NCBI GenBank assembly: GCA_902806575.1
Contig: CADCXD010000001.1
Coordinates: 4,216,001 to 4,280,000 of the forward strand
DNA from: Jackrogersella multiformis
Lineage: Eukaryota > Ascomycota > Sordariomycetes > Xylariales > Hypoxylaceae
DNA length: 64,000 bases
Direction of reading: 5' to 3'
Position numbers and translations under genes: made by a program. Below the pieces are notes generated by a model. It did not search any database. It saw nothing but the letters and a program-made list of their open reading frames with translations, and was not told the origin of the DNA. Positions 54,276 to 64,000 of this stretch are shown here, in pieces (within the stretch, counting starts at the first letter, position 1; every line of letters begins with the position of its first letter).

Positions 54276-56134
54276 GGTTACTTGTTAGACTAACGCGGGA
54301 GCCGAGAACCGATGAGAGGACGGAATGAGTGTTTTCGAATGAGGCAGTTGATGGATTAGTAGGATAATAAACAGGTAAGAGAAACAATAAAAGATGGGTT
54401 GATAGGAGGTGAGGTCCAATGTGTTGAAAGACGGATAAAGTCCCGAGGTAGGAGTTAGGTAAGATGCATTAGGTATTCCTAGGTACCTACCTAGGGTATG
54501 TATTCCTAGGCTGCTAGGCAACTACGGTAGCTGAGTATAAGTGGTCACGGTACATGGAATCTCCACTCGCACCTGGGGCAGGTTAATCGCGTGGACGTGG
54601 CGCTGCTTCAGGGCTATGACAACATTGGATTAGAGTTGGGCCTTATATTAGTGTACCGAATTACTTAGGAAGGTACCTGTAGCTGCATGCGTGAAGGTAA
54701 GCCCCGACCACCGATCTTTACCCCAACCATTGAGGTGAGAGCGGTATGAGGGAAGGAGAGGTACCTAGGTATCGAGTTATGCCTCCGTATACACTGTGAG
54801 CTGATTACTGTATCCAGATATCGAAAATAAATAGACAGATACCTAGTCTACCTAAGTAAATTTACAAGATATGATAGGTCGTACTACCTACCCAGGCAGC
54901 TAGGTACTTATGCATGTACCCAAGTAGGAATGATGCTTTCGAGGTTGAACGTTTTCACATCCTAGATCCACATGTACGTATTAAAAATATATTCTGATTA
55001 TAAGAATATGTCGCTTGTCTTGGGAGGACAGATATATTTGTTTATATATATATATATATTATTAGGTATCATCCGAGGCCATGATGTGTTCCATTGATCG
55101 ACCTCGTAGGTAGGCTGCACTCATACCTACCTAGGTACCTTACCTATCTACCTCATAAACTACATAGCAGGTGCATGAATATCGGTGGTTTTGTACAGGA
55201 CATGCGAACTATGCAAGGATGTAAGTCAGCAGCCAGATACATAATCATGTGCTCATTCAGAACTATGATGATCCTTGTCGAAATAGAGAACTTGCTCAAC
55301 TTAAGGATAAGTAAAGATAGAATATGAAACGTGTATGAGGCTAGGTATGGCATTTTACTTAAAGGTCGATAGTTGATATACTACCTAGGTATGTATCCAA
55401 ACAGCCAAGATGGATGGACAAGAATATATGTAGTTTAATTGTGTAACAGTTCAAGCACCCGAATGGCAGCTCGACCGCATTTAGCGCCATCCTACCCCTG
55501 ACACAAGGCTAAGCTAAGCTCCAGGGCTACCTCCTAGGTAAGAGGTACCTAACCTAATCTAATACCTCCAGGTTCGTTCTGCTAAACTCTAGACTCTAGA
55601 GCAGGAGCAAATATTACGTGACACCACCTCACATTATATTACCTAATATACCTAGGTACCTAGGTAGGTAATAATAGTAAGGTATCACCTTACCTACCCA
55701 GGTAGTACGTACGGAATACACTGACGACAACTTCTAAGGTTCTAACTCTCCGACTTCTAAATTATCTTCACTATTCTCGCCGCGTCAGACTTTGATGCGA
55801 GATAGACATCATTGCTTTATCCCCTTCAGCTTTGATGGCCCCCCCTTTGCCTATCATCGTCTAATAGAGACATAATACTACATATAACATATATTATTGT
55901 CCTGGTATGCCTTGAAGCATATCGTGTTCCCTGTCTACAGTGGAGAGAGGTACTGCGTCCCTGCAACAAGTTTCATATCTTTGTTTAATACTTAATGCTC
56001 TATTGATTGCTTGGCTCTTGAACTCGACCTAAAGTCAATAGAGAGCTGTTCTTCCTGGTTTCAATGCTTTCCTTAGAATATTAACTTACATAACAATTAG
56101 AATCTCCCAAATTTCCCAAATCCCCCACATCCCC
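54276..56134. other. Divergent spacer rich in palindromes
   Basis: 1.9 kb between ATG15 and the VPS9 gene. Holds many CCTAGGTA palindromes (about 54480-54495, 54761, 55128-55137, 55384, 55649-55670), a short TA microsatellite (about 55042-55060), and a small plus-strand open frame 55094-55327 with nothing recognisable. Confidence 0.5.
55649..55670. repeat. Overlapping TACCTAGGTA palindromes
   Basis: Two overlapping copies followed by GGTA. The stretch is self-complementary and could form a hairpin. A further related inverted piece (CTTACCTACCCAGGTAG) lies 20 bases on. Confidence 0.65.
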
Positions 56135-58449
56135 ATGGCGCCCACAACGCCGTCTAAAGGCTCCGAGCCTACGCCTGGGTCGCTTTCGACTTCGAGCACA
56201 TTCCCTCGTCATCGTGACTCGGAAACGAATGAACCTCGACCTCGGATTCAACGTGCAAATACCACAGAGAATGGGGCTGCCCCGAGAGTCACCGTTATAC
56301 AGGAGACACCTCCAACACCGGAAAGACGGCAAAGGGAGAGGCTCGATACGTTCGAGTCAGAGACTGCTGATGATGTAGTTGAGGCGCCGCGGGCTTCTGT
56401 AGATATGGACGAGATACCCATCGAGCTAGTGAGCAAGACAGACAAGTTGAGTTGAAACAATCTGCCATCTAGGTCTAAGTTGGGCACGACTAATAGGTGC
56501 ACATTAGCTTCATCGATTCGCTTTCTGCCAAGGTACATTCGACACCGCCAAATATCGAAAAACTCTCCAGGCTATTTCAAGATTTTTACCATGTTGCTGC
56601 TTCACATATCCGAACACATATAGATAGTCTTGCCACTCGACAAACCCGGGAGGCTTCACCAACACCCTCAAGTTATTCCAGAGCCTCCGCAGCGAGCCTA
56701 TTAAGAGCTAAGGCGGCCTCTTTCAGCAATAAAGATAAGGCAAGAGTAATGCCGACAAAAGAAGAGCAACAGATGCTTACGGCCGAGGAGTTCGCTGCTA
56801 GAAAACGAGCTAAAAAGGCGTTGGAGCAGAAGAGAATTCTGCTCGAGGAAGCTGTCGAAAGACGACTCTGTGAAGGCATATATGATCGTATATACCGCCA
56901 CAGAACTACCCAAGATGAGGCACAGGATGATAGGCTCAGGTCCAAGACAGCTGCGCTAGCTCTTGTCGGTATTGGACCCGCAGACTTGGGCGTTGACCTC
57001 GGACCTCTTCCTGAGGATACCCCGGAAGCCCGCGTGAAGCAGCAAGAAGGGATTCGAGAGTACTTGGATCAGGCCCGGAAAGATCTGATCTTGATGCACG
57101 AGAAGAGATATCCGTTGGGCAAGCTGAATTGTCTCAAAGCCACTCACAAGAGCATCGTTGATACATTATCTCATTTCCACCCTTCTTCATCTGCTGATGA
57201 AATCATGCCCATGCTTATTTACACCTTGATAACTATGCCTCCGGAGAAGCTCAGTGTAATTAGTGATTCAAATTTCATACAGAGATTTCGATGGGAAGAA
57301 AAGTTGGAGGGAGAAGCTGCGTATTGCTTAACGAATCTCGAAGCCGCAATTACCTTCTTACAGACGGTAGACCTTGCTAGTCTTAGGGCAGATGAAGCAG
57401 CATCAGGGCCCCTGAAGTCCGAGACCCAGTCAAAGACGGAAACATTCCCACCTGCTTATACTGCTGGTCTATCCGCAGAGGCATCTACCTCGGCCACCAC
57501 GACATCTGAGAATGCCCAGGGTACAAAACCACTACCTCCATCAACGGATTTGCGAGCATCTATTCAACGTCGCAGGTTAAGCGATCTTATTCAGACCCCA
57601 GCTCAGGCTTTCGGGACTGCAAGTGACTCTTTATTCAGCACTGCTGATCAGGGGTTTAAGACTATTGGGACCAGTCTTGGTGATAGTTACAAGTTCTTGC
57701 TCGGTAAACTTAGAGATAGTTCTGCTAGTGGACGAGAACTGGCGGTACCACGGACCTTAGATGAAGCTCGAAAACTCATAGGCACTCCACCACCAGACGA
57801 TGATGCTTCCGTTGATGGTAGTAGTACGGTCCAGGGAAGCGGTGTAGATACCGAACAACCTGCGGTCGTAAAGGAAGATAAAGTTTTGGCTCTAGTTGGC
57901 GGCAGGAAGGTATCAAGAGACCGAAGCACAGACAGCACAAGGAGTGCCAGAAGCGCCAGTAGTTCCAAAAAGGTGAACTTTGCCGAGGACATCAAGGAGG
58001 GGTCCGCTACCGCGACTGCAGGTTCCTCGCCTAACCCAGCTCTGGTCGAATCGATGCGCAATTTTGGCAACTCTCTGAACCCCATGAACCGCTTCTCGGG
58101 GATAAGCATGATGCGAGGTTTCGGGCGCGCGCCTACGACCCCCACGCCGCCTGCTGCTACAAAGGATGTCACGGCCAAGGTGGCAGATGGCGGGGACTTG
58201 GCAACGGTAAGGAATCTCTTCAGCGTATTCACGGACCAAGACGTGCTAACCACCATGCCCATCTAGGCATTCCCAGACATCGCCGCAGCACTGCCGCCAA
58301 AAGATGCCCCGAAGGTCGACCCGCCCAAGAAGAAATTCATGGACCTTCAGAACCCGGCGGACCTCAGAATCGGCGACGTCATGGAGCTGCTGCGTGATTA
58401 CCGCCGGCTCGCCGGCGCTCTTAAGGATATGGACGCGTTCAAGGAATAG
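56135..58449 (+). CDS. VPS9-domain guanine nucleotide exchange factor
   Basis: Three exons: 56135-56428, 56497-58206, 58267-58449, exactly 729 codons (728 residues). The exon 1 donor is GTGAGC after IPIEL; the frame continues as VHISFIDSLSAKVHS. The first 95 residues are disordered. A helical bundle with a charged coil (EFAARKRAKKALEQKRILLE) runs over about 190-290. The VPS9 core follows at about 290-410: KLNCLKATHKSIVDTLSHF, DEIMPMLIYTLITM and FRWEEKLEGEAAYCLTNLEAA, including the conserved Asp-Glu and Tyr positions. Such proteins activate Rab5-type GTPases on early endosomes. The rest is Ser-rich and disordered, ending in a short helical exon. Resembles fungal Vps9/Muk1; which one is not settled. 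Confidence 0.9.
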
Positions 58450-59486
58450 GCTGGGCGGCTGGCTGGCTTCCTTCATGTTCTTCCGTTTAGAGATCGCGGG
58501 GGCAAGGACCGGGTTATATATATATACGTACCTATGTATGCGGCGGCACTCTCGGCTCGCGGGATGGGATACATCTACGGCGTAATTTTCTTGCATTGGG
58601 TTGGAGTTTAGTAGAGTTTACAACGGGCTTCGTGATTTGAATGGGGGCGTCGGTAGGTACCTAAGCTAGATAGATAGGTACCTAGGTATGGATATAGACG
58701 GCATTTAAAACTAAACAAGATGGCAATAGCACTACGTATCTACATATTCATATCATCACGTTCAGCCATCAAACCCGACCCGTCAAGAGTACTAAGACAT
58801 GTCGCGGGGCAGACCGGGACGGGACGGGACGATAGTATGGTGGAACTATATATATATATCTTCATATCTATAAATCAAGGGGGGATATATTAACGGCCGA
58901 GGACCCTGACTTCGCAACGCCAATTTCGTTCTTTCTTTCTTTCTTCCTTTCTTTCGGGATAGACAGCAAGACAGAGCCAGAAACCAGAAACCGGAACCGG
59001 AACCGGAGCCCCGGCACGCGGCGAAGCGTCCCGTCCCGTCGACGTCAAAAAACAGACAAATAAAATAATAACACAAGGCAACATCCCAATCGATGCTATC
59101 TATCCCTATACGTTATTTACTAGTGGCGAGCAAGCAGGCCCCCCCGTCCAAGTGTCCATCAGTAGTGTGTTATCTCCCCCTTTATTACCTGGCGTAGTGT
59201 GTGTGTGTAAGTAGTGTAGTGTAGTGTAGTGTAGTGTAGTGTAGTGTAAGTGTAGTGGTGTAAGTGGCACAGGCCCTCGTCGTAGCCTAACTAACTCAAG
59301 CTTTTTGTTATCCATCCAAATGCTGCCTCCCCATCCTCCTGCCCGGACCCGGCACCAGCCCACGAAGAGAAAGTATAAACACAGTCTGACGCGGCTATAG
59401 TCCGTGCTGCCGCCCGCCTGTCTGGCTTATTAAATAACGATGCCCTTACCTATACCAGCGAACCGACCGACCTTTATGAAGTCTGT
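58450..59486. other. Convergent 3' spacer with microsatellites
   Basis: Between the stops of the VPS9 and alpha-actinin genes. Holds a TTTC-type tract (about 58927-58955), CCGGAA repeats near 58992, and the GTAGT tract at 59210-59262. Exact TACCTAGGTA at 58679-58688. No gene. Confidence 0.55.
59210..59262 (+). repeat. GTAGT pentanucleotide microsatellite
   Basis: A run of GTAGT units, next to a GTGTGTGT stretch, with small interruptions at its right end. Lies in the 3' spacer and probably slips in length between strains. Confidence 0.8.
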
Positions 59487-61673
59487 CTAGTGGTATCCGT
59501 TAGCACTCTTCGGGGGGCTGACGAGGCCGTTCGTTATATCCCGCAGCGGGCCATCGGCGTCTGGAGTATTGACCTGCCGTTTGGGACCCGAGATTAGGTT
59601 CTCCATGAAGCTGATGTAGTCGAACTGAGGCACGCCGCGGTCCTGGGCCATGTCGGGGCCGTGGTGGGGGGGTACGAGTTCGCACAGCTGCTCGATGACC
59701 TCGTCGGGGACGAGCGAGTGGCGCAGGTCCATTTCGGTGACGTAGGGCTTGCCGTCGGCGACCTCGCGGAAGGACTGGAAGACCTGCTCGGCCGTGTTCT
59801 GGTCCTCAGTCACGTCGACCATGAATCGGATGAACTGCTCAAAGGTGACGCGGTCGCGGCCGTGCGACGTCTCGAGGAAGTAGTCGTGCATCTCGTCCTC
59901 GCTGAAGACCAACCCCAAGCTCGCGAGCGCGGCCGAGAATTCCAGTTCCGAGAGCGAGTTTGTGTCGTCGCGGTCGAAGTGGCGGAAGACGGACTCGAAC
60001 TCTTCTAGCTGAATAGGCGTTAGGTTTGTCATGCTGCGCGCCACCATCTGGTTCTCGAGGAAAACCAGCTTCTTCTGCACGGACGACTTGACTAGCCCTA
60101 GCTCGTACATCAGCTCGTCATAAGTGTAGGTGGTGAAGTCGTTCTCTTCGATGTTGGCCTCTTGACACTTGGCATCGACGGCTGCGATCTTCTCCAAGTA
60201 TGCGTCCAGGGGCGGGAGGCTGTCGCTCAGCCTCCTTACGTGCAACAGCTGGTCTTCCACATCGCCTTCGAGACCGGAGATGGCAATTTGCATTGTGTTA
60301 AGAGCTAGCGCGAAATCGTTGGCCTTGTCGGCGAATGATTTGCGGAGCGCGTTCTTGATACTGCGGTACTTGTTAGTGGACAGCGCAATTAAGAGATATC
60401 CGAGGCTACAACTCACTCTCTAATGGTCTCGTTGATGAGCTGGGCACGCATCATCTCAGATTCGGTTAACTTAGCCCACTCCCTGTCGGTAGTCTCTAAC
60501 GAGAACTCTGGTGGTGGCTCATATGCTCTAAGTCGGTACGTGCCCAGCTTAGTCTTGATGTTTCCTAATAAGGTGGCCAGGTCACTCTTCTCGGCGACCC
60601 ATTCTCTCTTCTTGCCCCTTTTGTAAGATGCGAACTCGTTCGCTTGCTTCTTCGCATCGACATAAGTTCCTTCGAAAGTTGATTGCTGCCACTTTTCTAC
60701 TTGCTCTCTGATCTGCTTTAACAATTGAGCCATCCGTCTCTCGTAAGCGCTTTGCATCTCCCAGGCTCCTTGCATGTTGTTAACAAACTTCTCCACTCGT
60801 CTGCCGGCGTTTTCGACCTTTTCCATCTGCGAAAAAGCATGGAACCAATAAGCGATATACGTCATCAAACTCCTCTCATCTGGTTTGGCCACATCGCAAA
60901 CATCCTCAACATCTAGCAATTCGGGAATCCCGATCTCCTTATGAGCGATCTCGAAAGCTAGTTGCATATTGCCCCGGTGGTCTGATTTATCCAGGGCATC
61001 ATAGTCGATAAGATCGGGTCGGTGGATGTCTAACAGCGCACAAAAAGCGAGCCCGTCGTTCCAGCTACTACTGAAGTCTCGGACATCCACCTCGTCGTAG
61101 CATGCCGTTTTGCGCTGGCACCATAATAGGAGACCCTCCTTGGCTGTCATTCCCTCCGCGTTGATGTCACTGATTGTGAACCTCAGAATAAGTGTCCAGA
61201 TTAAACCTAGGATGATCTTGCGATTGCCGTCGACTACATCTTCTGCGCCGATGTTGGTCATCTGAATGCCCCTCGATTTAATGAAGTCGAGGGCCGTGTT
61301 GGCATTCTCGAACTTCTGGACTCGCAATTTCGGTTTCGCCGCATATCGACCTAACGATTCGCTCGACAAGCATTCGAGCAGGTGTATTAGAAGTACCTTG
61401 AATGAGTAAAAGTTAGCCAGGATAGTTACCTATCTAGGTATTTTGATATCTTAGGTTTACTTACAGCGTCACTTAGGTCGGTAACGAGGTCTTTCACGAC
61501 TACACCCCTCGGCAAAATCTTGGTATTCATCCTAGCATTCCAGCGATGTTAGTTTCCACGGGCCATTAGGGGAGAAACATGTCTCATCATTAATAATTAT
61601 AGGGGTCGAGATTACTGGCTAACCATTTCGTAAAAGTCTTTTGTTGGACGTTGACCCATTGGTGATGAGCCAT
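59487..61673 (-). CDS. Alpha-actinin
   Basis: Actin-bundling protein of the contractile ring. Four exons: 61673-61624, 61531-61465, 61396-60417, 60360-59487, exactly 657 codons (656 residues). The N-terminal joins rebuild the first calponin-homology domain: HHQWVNVQQKTFTKWMNTKI, then VVVKDLVTDLSDA and VLLIHLLECLSSESL; its actin-site region ends ILGLIWTLILRF. The second CH domain has GLLLWCQRKTACY and DFSSSWNDGLAFCALLDIHR. Spectrin-like helices follow over about 260-480 (AYERRMAQLLKQIREQVEKW). EF-hands are C-terminal: FDRDDTNSLSELEF keeps calcium-ligand positions. The short rod is normal for fungal members. Intron 2 holds a partial CTAGGTA palindrome. Confidence 0.95.
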
Positions 61674-62723
61674 CTTGAATCGTGTGTAGCCCCTCGCGGG
61701 CTCAGGGGAAGGTTAAGGAGGTAGAGCTAGCAGAGGCGATTCTACAATAGGGGGGAGATATTATCGTAATTCCTTCGCCTTCGACCAGTAGAGATCTGCT
61801 GGTCAAGTCGAAGGCGACACACAAAGCGTGATGGAGATATATTGTAAACACAACTTGGGCAGTGATGAGCTGAGTAGGTAGATTACTTCGAGGCCCCCGT
61901 GATTTTGGGCGTAGGTAGGTAGGTACCTAGGTATGGAATACGTCACGGCGGGACGCAGAGTGGGATGGGGACAAAGATCGTGGGCTTTGTCCTAAGTCGG
62001 GAATAGTAATTGATGATGGTAATTGATGGTAATTGAATAGGATGGGATAGGATAGGATGGGATAGGGGAGTTAATAGAGAATGCAGATAAACTCGCAGGC
62101 GCAGGATGCAGGACGCAAGACCATAGTGTAGTGCAGTACTATGTATTTCTTCCTTGGAGTTGTTGCTGGTTGCTGGTTTCTGGTTTGTTGGCTAAGGTTG
62201 CATTAGATTACCAATTTAGAAGTTTGGAGATTGGGGAAAATCATAAATGCTTCGGCGATTGTGAACCTATTGTGTACGGTAGGCAGTAGGTACCTGTTAA
62301 ACCTCATGGATTGTATGGATTGTCGTTGCCCAGGGGATCCCCTATTTCCCGCCCCGCCATGGGTACAGCCACCCGCTAGCACCCACCCCGCTTTTATAAG
62401 GTAGGTATGTACATAATTCGGGTACTCAGGGTTTCCTATCGATAAGATGATAATACCTGGGTCTAGATTGTTCCCCGAATTGGAATTACCTAGGTATGGA
62501 TGGAATTATCGGGCCAAAGATCTGCAGCAACTACACTAGGTACCTATCGATAGTGATGGAGAATTAAGTTTCCCCGTCTTCTTACAATTGCCTAGGTTAG
62601 TGTTGGAGGTACCTTATTAATACCTAGGTAGTTGATTTTTATTTTATTTAAGAAAGTTCATCTTCTTTGAATACTGTTGTTTGTCGACTACATACTACAG
62701 GTACAATTGCTCAGACCTTCAAG
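61674..62723. other. Divergent promoter region
   Basis: 1 kb between alpha-actinin and the dehydrogenase gene. Holds exact TACCTAGGTA at 61924-61933, 62487-62496 and 62621-62630, an imperfect inverted repeat around GAAGGCGA near 61770-61815, and GGGATAGGAT units at about 62039-62067. No gene. Confidence 0.55.
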
Positions 62724-64000
62724 ATGGCCAGCAGGTCAAGACTCGCTCCAGTCTTGAGGCGAGTGGCAACACATAGCTTGAAAAATTCAGTGGCAGCTTT
62801 CAACCCCACCGTATATGGTGCTCGGAGTATATCATGTACAATACCGAGACGATTTCGAGAATCGGGTGGAAGATGCGCCAAGTTCACCACGGAATCTTAC
62901 CCGGATCTCAAACGAGACGATCGCTTTGCTCAGTTGACAAAAGAGCATGTTGACTATTTTAAGGGAATTCTCGGCAAAGAGTCCGCCGTAATCGATGGTG
63001 TGACTACTAATACCAATGCCGTAGAAGATGAGATAGAACCGTTCAATCTCGACTGGATGAGAAAATTTAAGGGCCACTGCAAATTGGTCTTGAAACCCGG
63101 ATCGACCGAGGAAGTCAGCAAGATCTTGAAATATTGTAATGAAAACTTGTTAGCTGTTGTCCCGCAAGGTGGAAATACCGGTCTTGTAGGAGGCTCTGTA
63201 CCTGTATTCGACGAGATTGTTGTCAACACTAGCCGAATGAATCAAGTTCGATTCTTTGATGAAGACAGTGGTATTCTGGTCGCGGACGCCGGTGTCGTAC
63301 TAGAAGTAGCTGATCAATTCCTTGCCGAGAAGGGCTACATCTTCCCCTTAGACCTAGGCGCCAAAGGCTCGTGCCAAATCGGTGGCAATGTCTCTACCAA
63401 TGCCGGCGGACTCCGACTATTGCGCTATGGAAGTTTACATGGCACCGTCCTAGGTATTGAGGCCGTTCTGCCTGATGGGACAATCGTGGATGACCTGAGC
63501 AGGTTACGAAAGAATAACACCGGTTACGACCTGAAGCAGCTCTTCATCGGTGCAGAGGGGACTATTGGCATGATCACCGCCGTATCGGTACACTGCCCTA
63601 AGCGATCAAAGGCTTTCAGTGTTGCATTCCTTGGTGTTGAATCCTACGACAAGCTCCTACAAGCTTTCAAGGAGGCCAAGACACAGCTTGGCGAGATCCT
63701 ATCTGCTTTCGAGATGATGGATTCTCAGAGCCAGGACATATTTCACAAAGTCAAGGAGAACAAGCGCCCGCTTGAGGGGGCCTATCCTTTCTACTGCCTC
63801 ATCGAGACAAGTGGGTCGGATTCTGAACACGATAACGTGAAGCTGGAGAGGTTCCTCGAAGACATCATGACTAAAGAAATCGTCACCGATGGCGTTGTGG
63901 CGCAGGATGAAACTCAATTCAGATCACTATGGGCCCAGAGGGAGGGCATCACGGAAACCCTAGGTCATTGGGGAGGAGTCTACAAATACGATCTCTCGAT
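62724..64000 (+). CDS. DLD2: D-2-hydroxyglutarate / D-lactate dehydrogenase, FAD-linked (partial)
   Basis: Open from ATG 62724 to the window edge, 425 codons and continuing. The first 60 residues are Arg/Ser/Ala-rich with few acids (MASRSRLAPVLRRVATHSLK), a mitochondrial presequence. The FAD-binding type 4 fold follows: LVLKPGSTEEVSKILKYCNE, then VPQGGNTGLVGGSVPVFDEI and the cofactor-contact region DLGAKGSCQIGGNVSTNAGG, then GAEGTIGMITAVSV. This order and wording matches fungal Dld2/Aip2-type enzymes, which oxidise D-2-hydroxyglutarate (and D-lactate) in the mitochondrial matrix. The C-terminal substrate and metal-binding part lies beyond 64000. No intron seen in the visible part. Confidence 0.92.
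   Translation, partial: MASRSRLAPVLRRVATHSLKNSVAAFNPTVYGARSISCTIPRRFRESGGRCAKFTTESYPDLKRDDRFAQLTKEHVDYFKGILGKESAVIDGVTTNTNAVEDEIEPFNLDWMRKFKGHCKLVLKPGSTEEVSKILKYCNENLLAVVPQGGNTGLVGGSVPVFDEIVVNTSRMNQVRFFDEDSGILVADAGVVLEVADQFLAEKGYIFPLDLGAKGSCQIGGNVSTNAGGLRLLRYGSLHGTVLGIEAVLPDGTIVDDLSRLRKNNTGYDLKQLFIGAEGTIGMITAVSVHCPKRSKAFSVAFLGVESYDKLLQAFKEAKTQLGEILSAFEMMDSQSQDIFHKVKENKRPLEGAYPFYCLIETSGSDSEHDNVKLERFLEDIMTKEIVTDGVVAQDETQFRSLWAQREGITETLGHWGGVYKYDLS

Overview
The window is nuclear DNA of a filamentous ascomycete (Pezizomycotina), most likely a Sordariomycete. The evidence is short GT-AG introns of about 50-150 bp in most genes, a retroelement block with repeat-induced point mutation (RIP), a HET-domain remnant, a secreted AA9 polysaccharide monooxygenase, a fungal metacaspase and a Zn2Cys6 regulator. 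The class is inferred; the kingdom and subphylum are well supported.

Layout. 1-5958 is an extremely AT-rich, gene-free block ending in a C-to-T/G-to-A mutated LTR; a cleaner solo copy of the same LTR with perfect 5-bp target duplications lies at 32644-32957. 6018-10220 holds a metallo-beta-lactamase-fold lactonase-like gene and a sugar transporter (both minus). 11685-22429 holds an ER membrane J-protein, a conserved unknown, a decayed HET gene, a metacaspase, and a divergently transcribed WW-domain/glycine-zipper protein. 22805-32153 holds a Baeyer-Villiger-type monooxygenase, a divergent cyclase-family hydrolase, a decayed F-box gene, an AA9 LPMO and a small C2H2 protein. 34109-43526 holds a Zn2Cys6 factor, a salicylate-hydroxylase-like FAD monooxygenase and a DAL5-type transporter, a plausible small catabolic group. 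44552-64000 is mostly housekeeping: a low-complexity Lys/Ala/Glu-rich protein, dephospho-CoA kinase (CAB5), bifunctional purine enzyme ADE5,7, autophagy lipase ATG15, a VPS9-domain GEF, alpha-actinin, and the 5' part of a mitochondrial D-2-hydroxyglutarate/D-lactate dehydrogenase running off the right edge.

Two properties cut across the window. First, several otherwise intact genes, including the core genes ADE5,7 and ATG15, carry small frameshifts, some next to G runs. This looks more like consensus indel errors than gene death. Second, the palindrome TACCTAGGTA recurs more than 20 times in spacers, an intron and a pseudogene, and in none of the exons I could define. I see no CRISPR array, rRNA or convincing tRNA. 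I found no clear new multi-gene system; the best leads are the palindrome family, the LTR pair, the Cys/Trp repeats at the ATG15 C-terminus and the WW/glycine-zipper protein.
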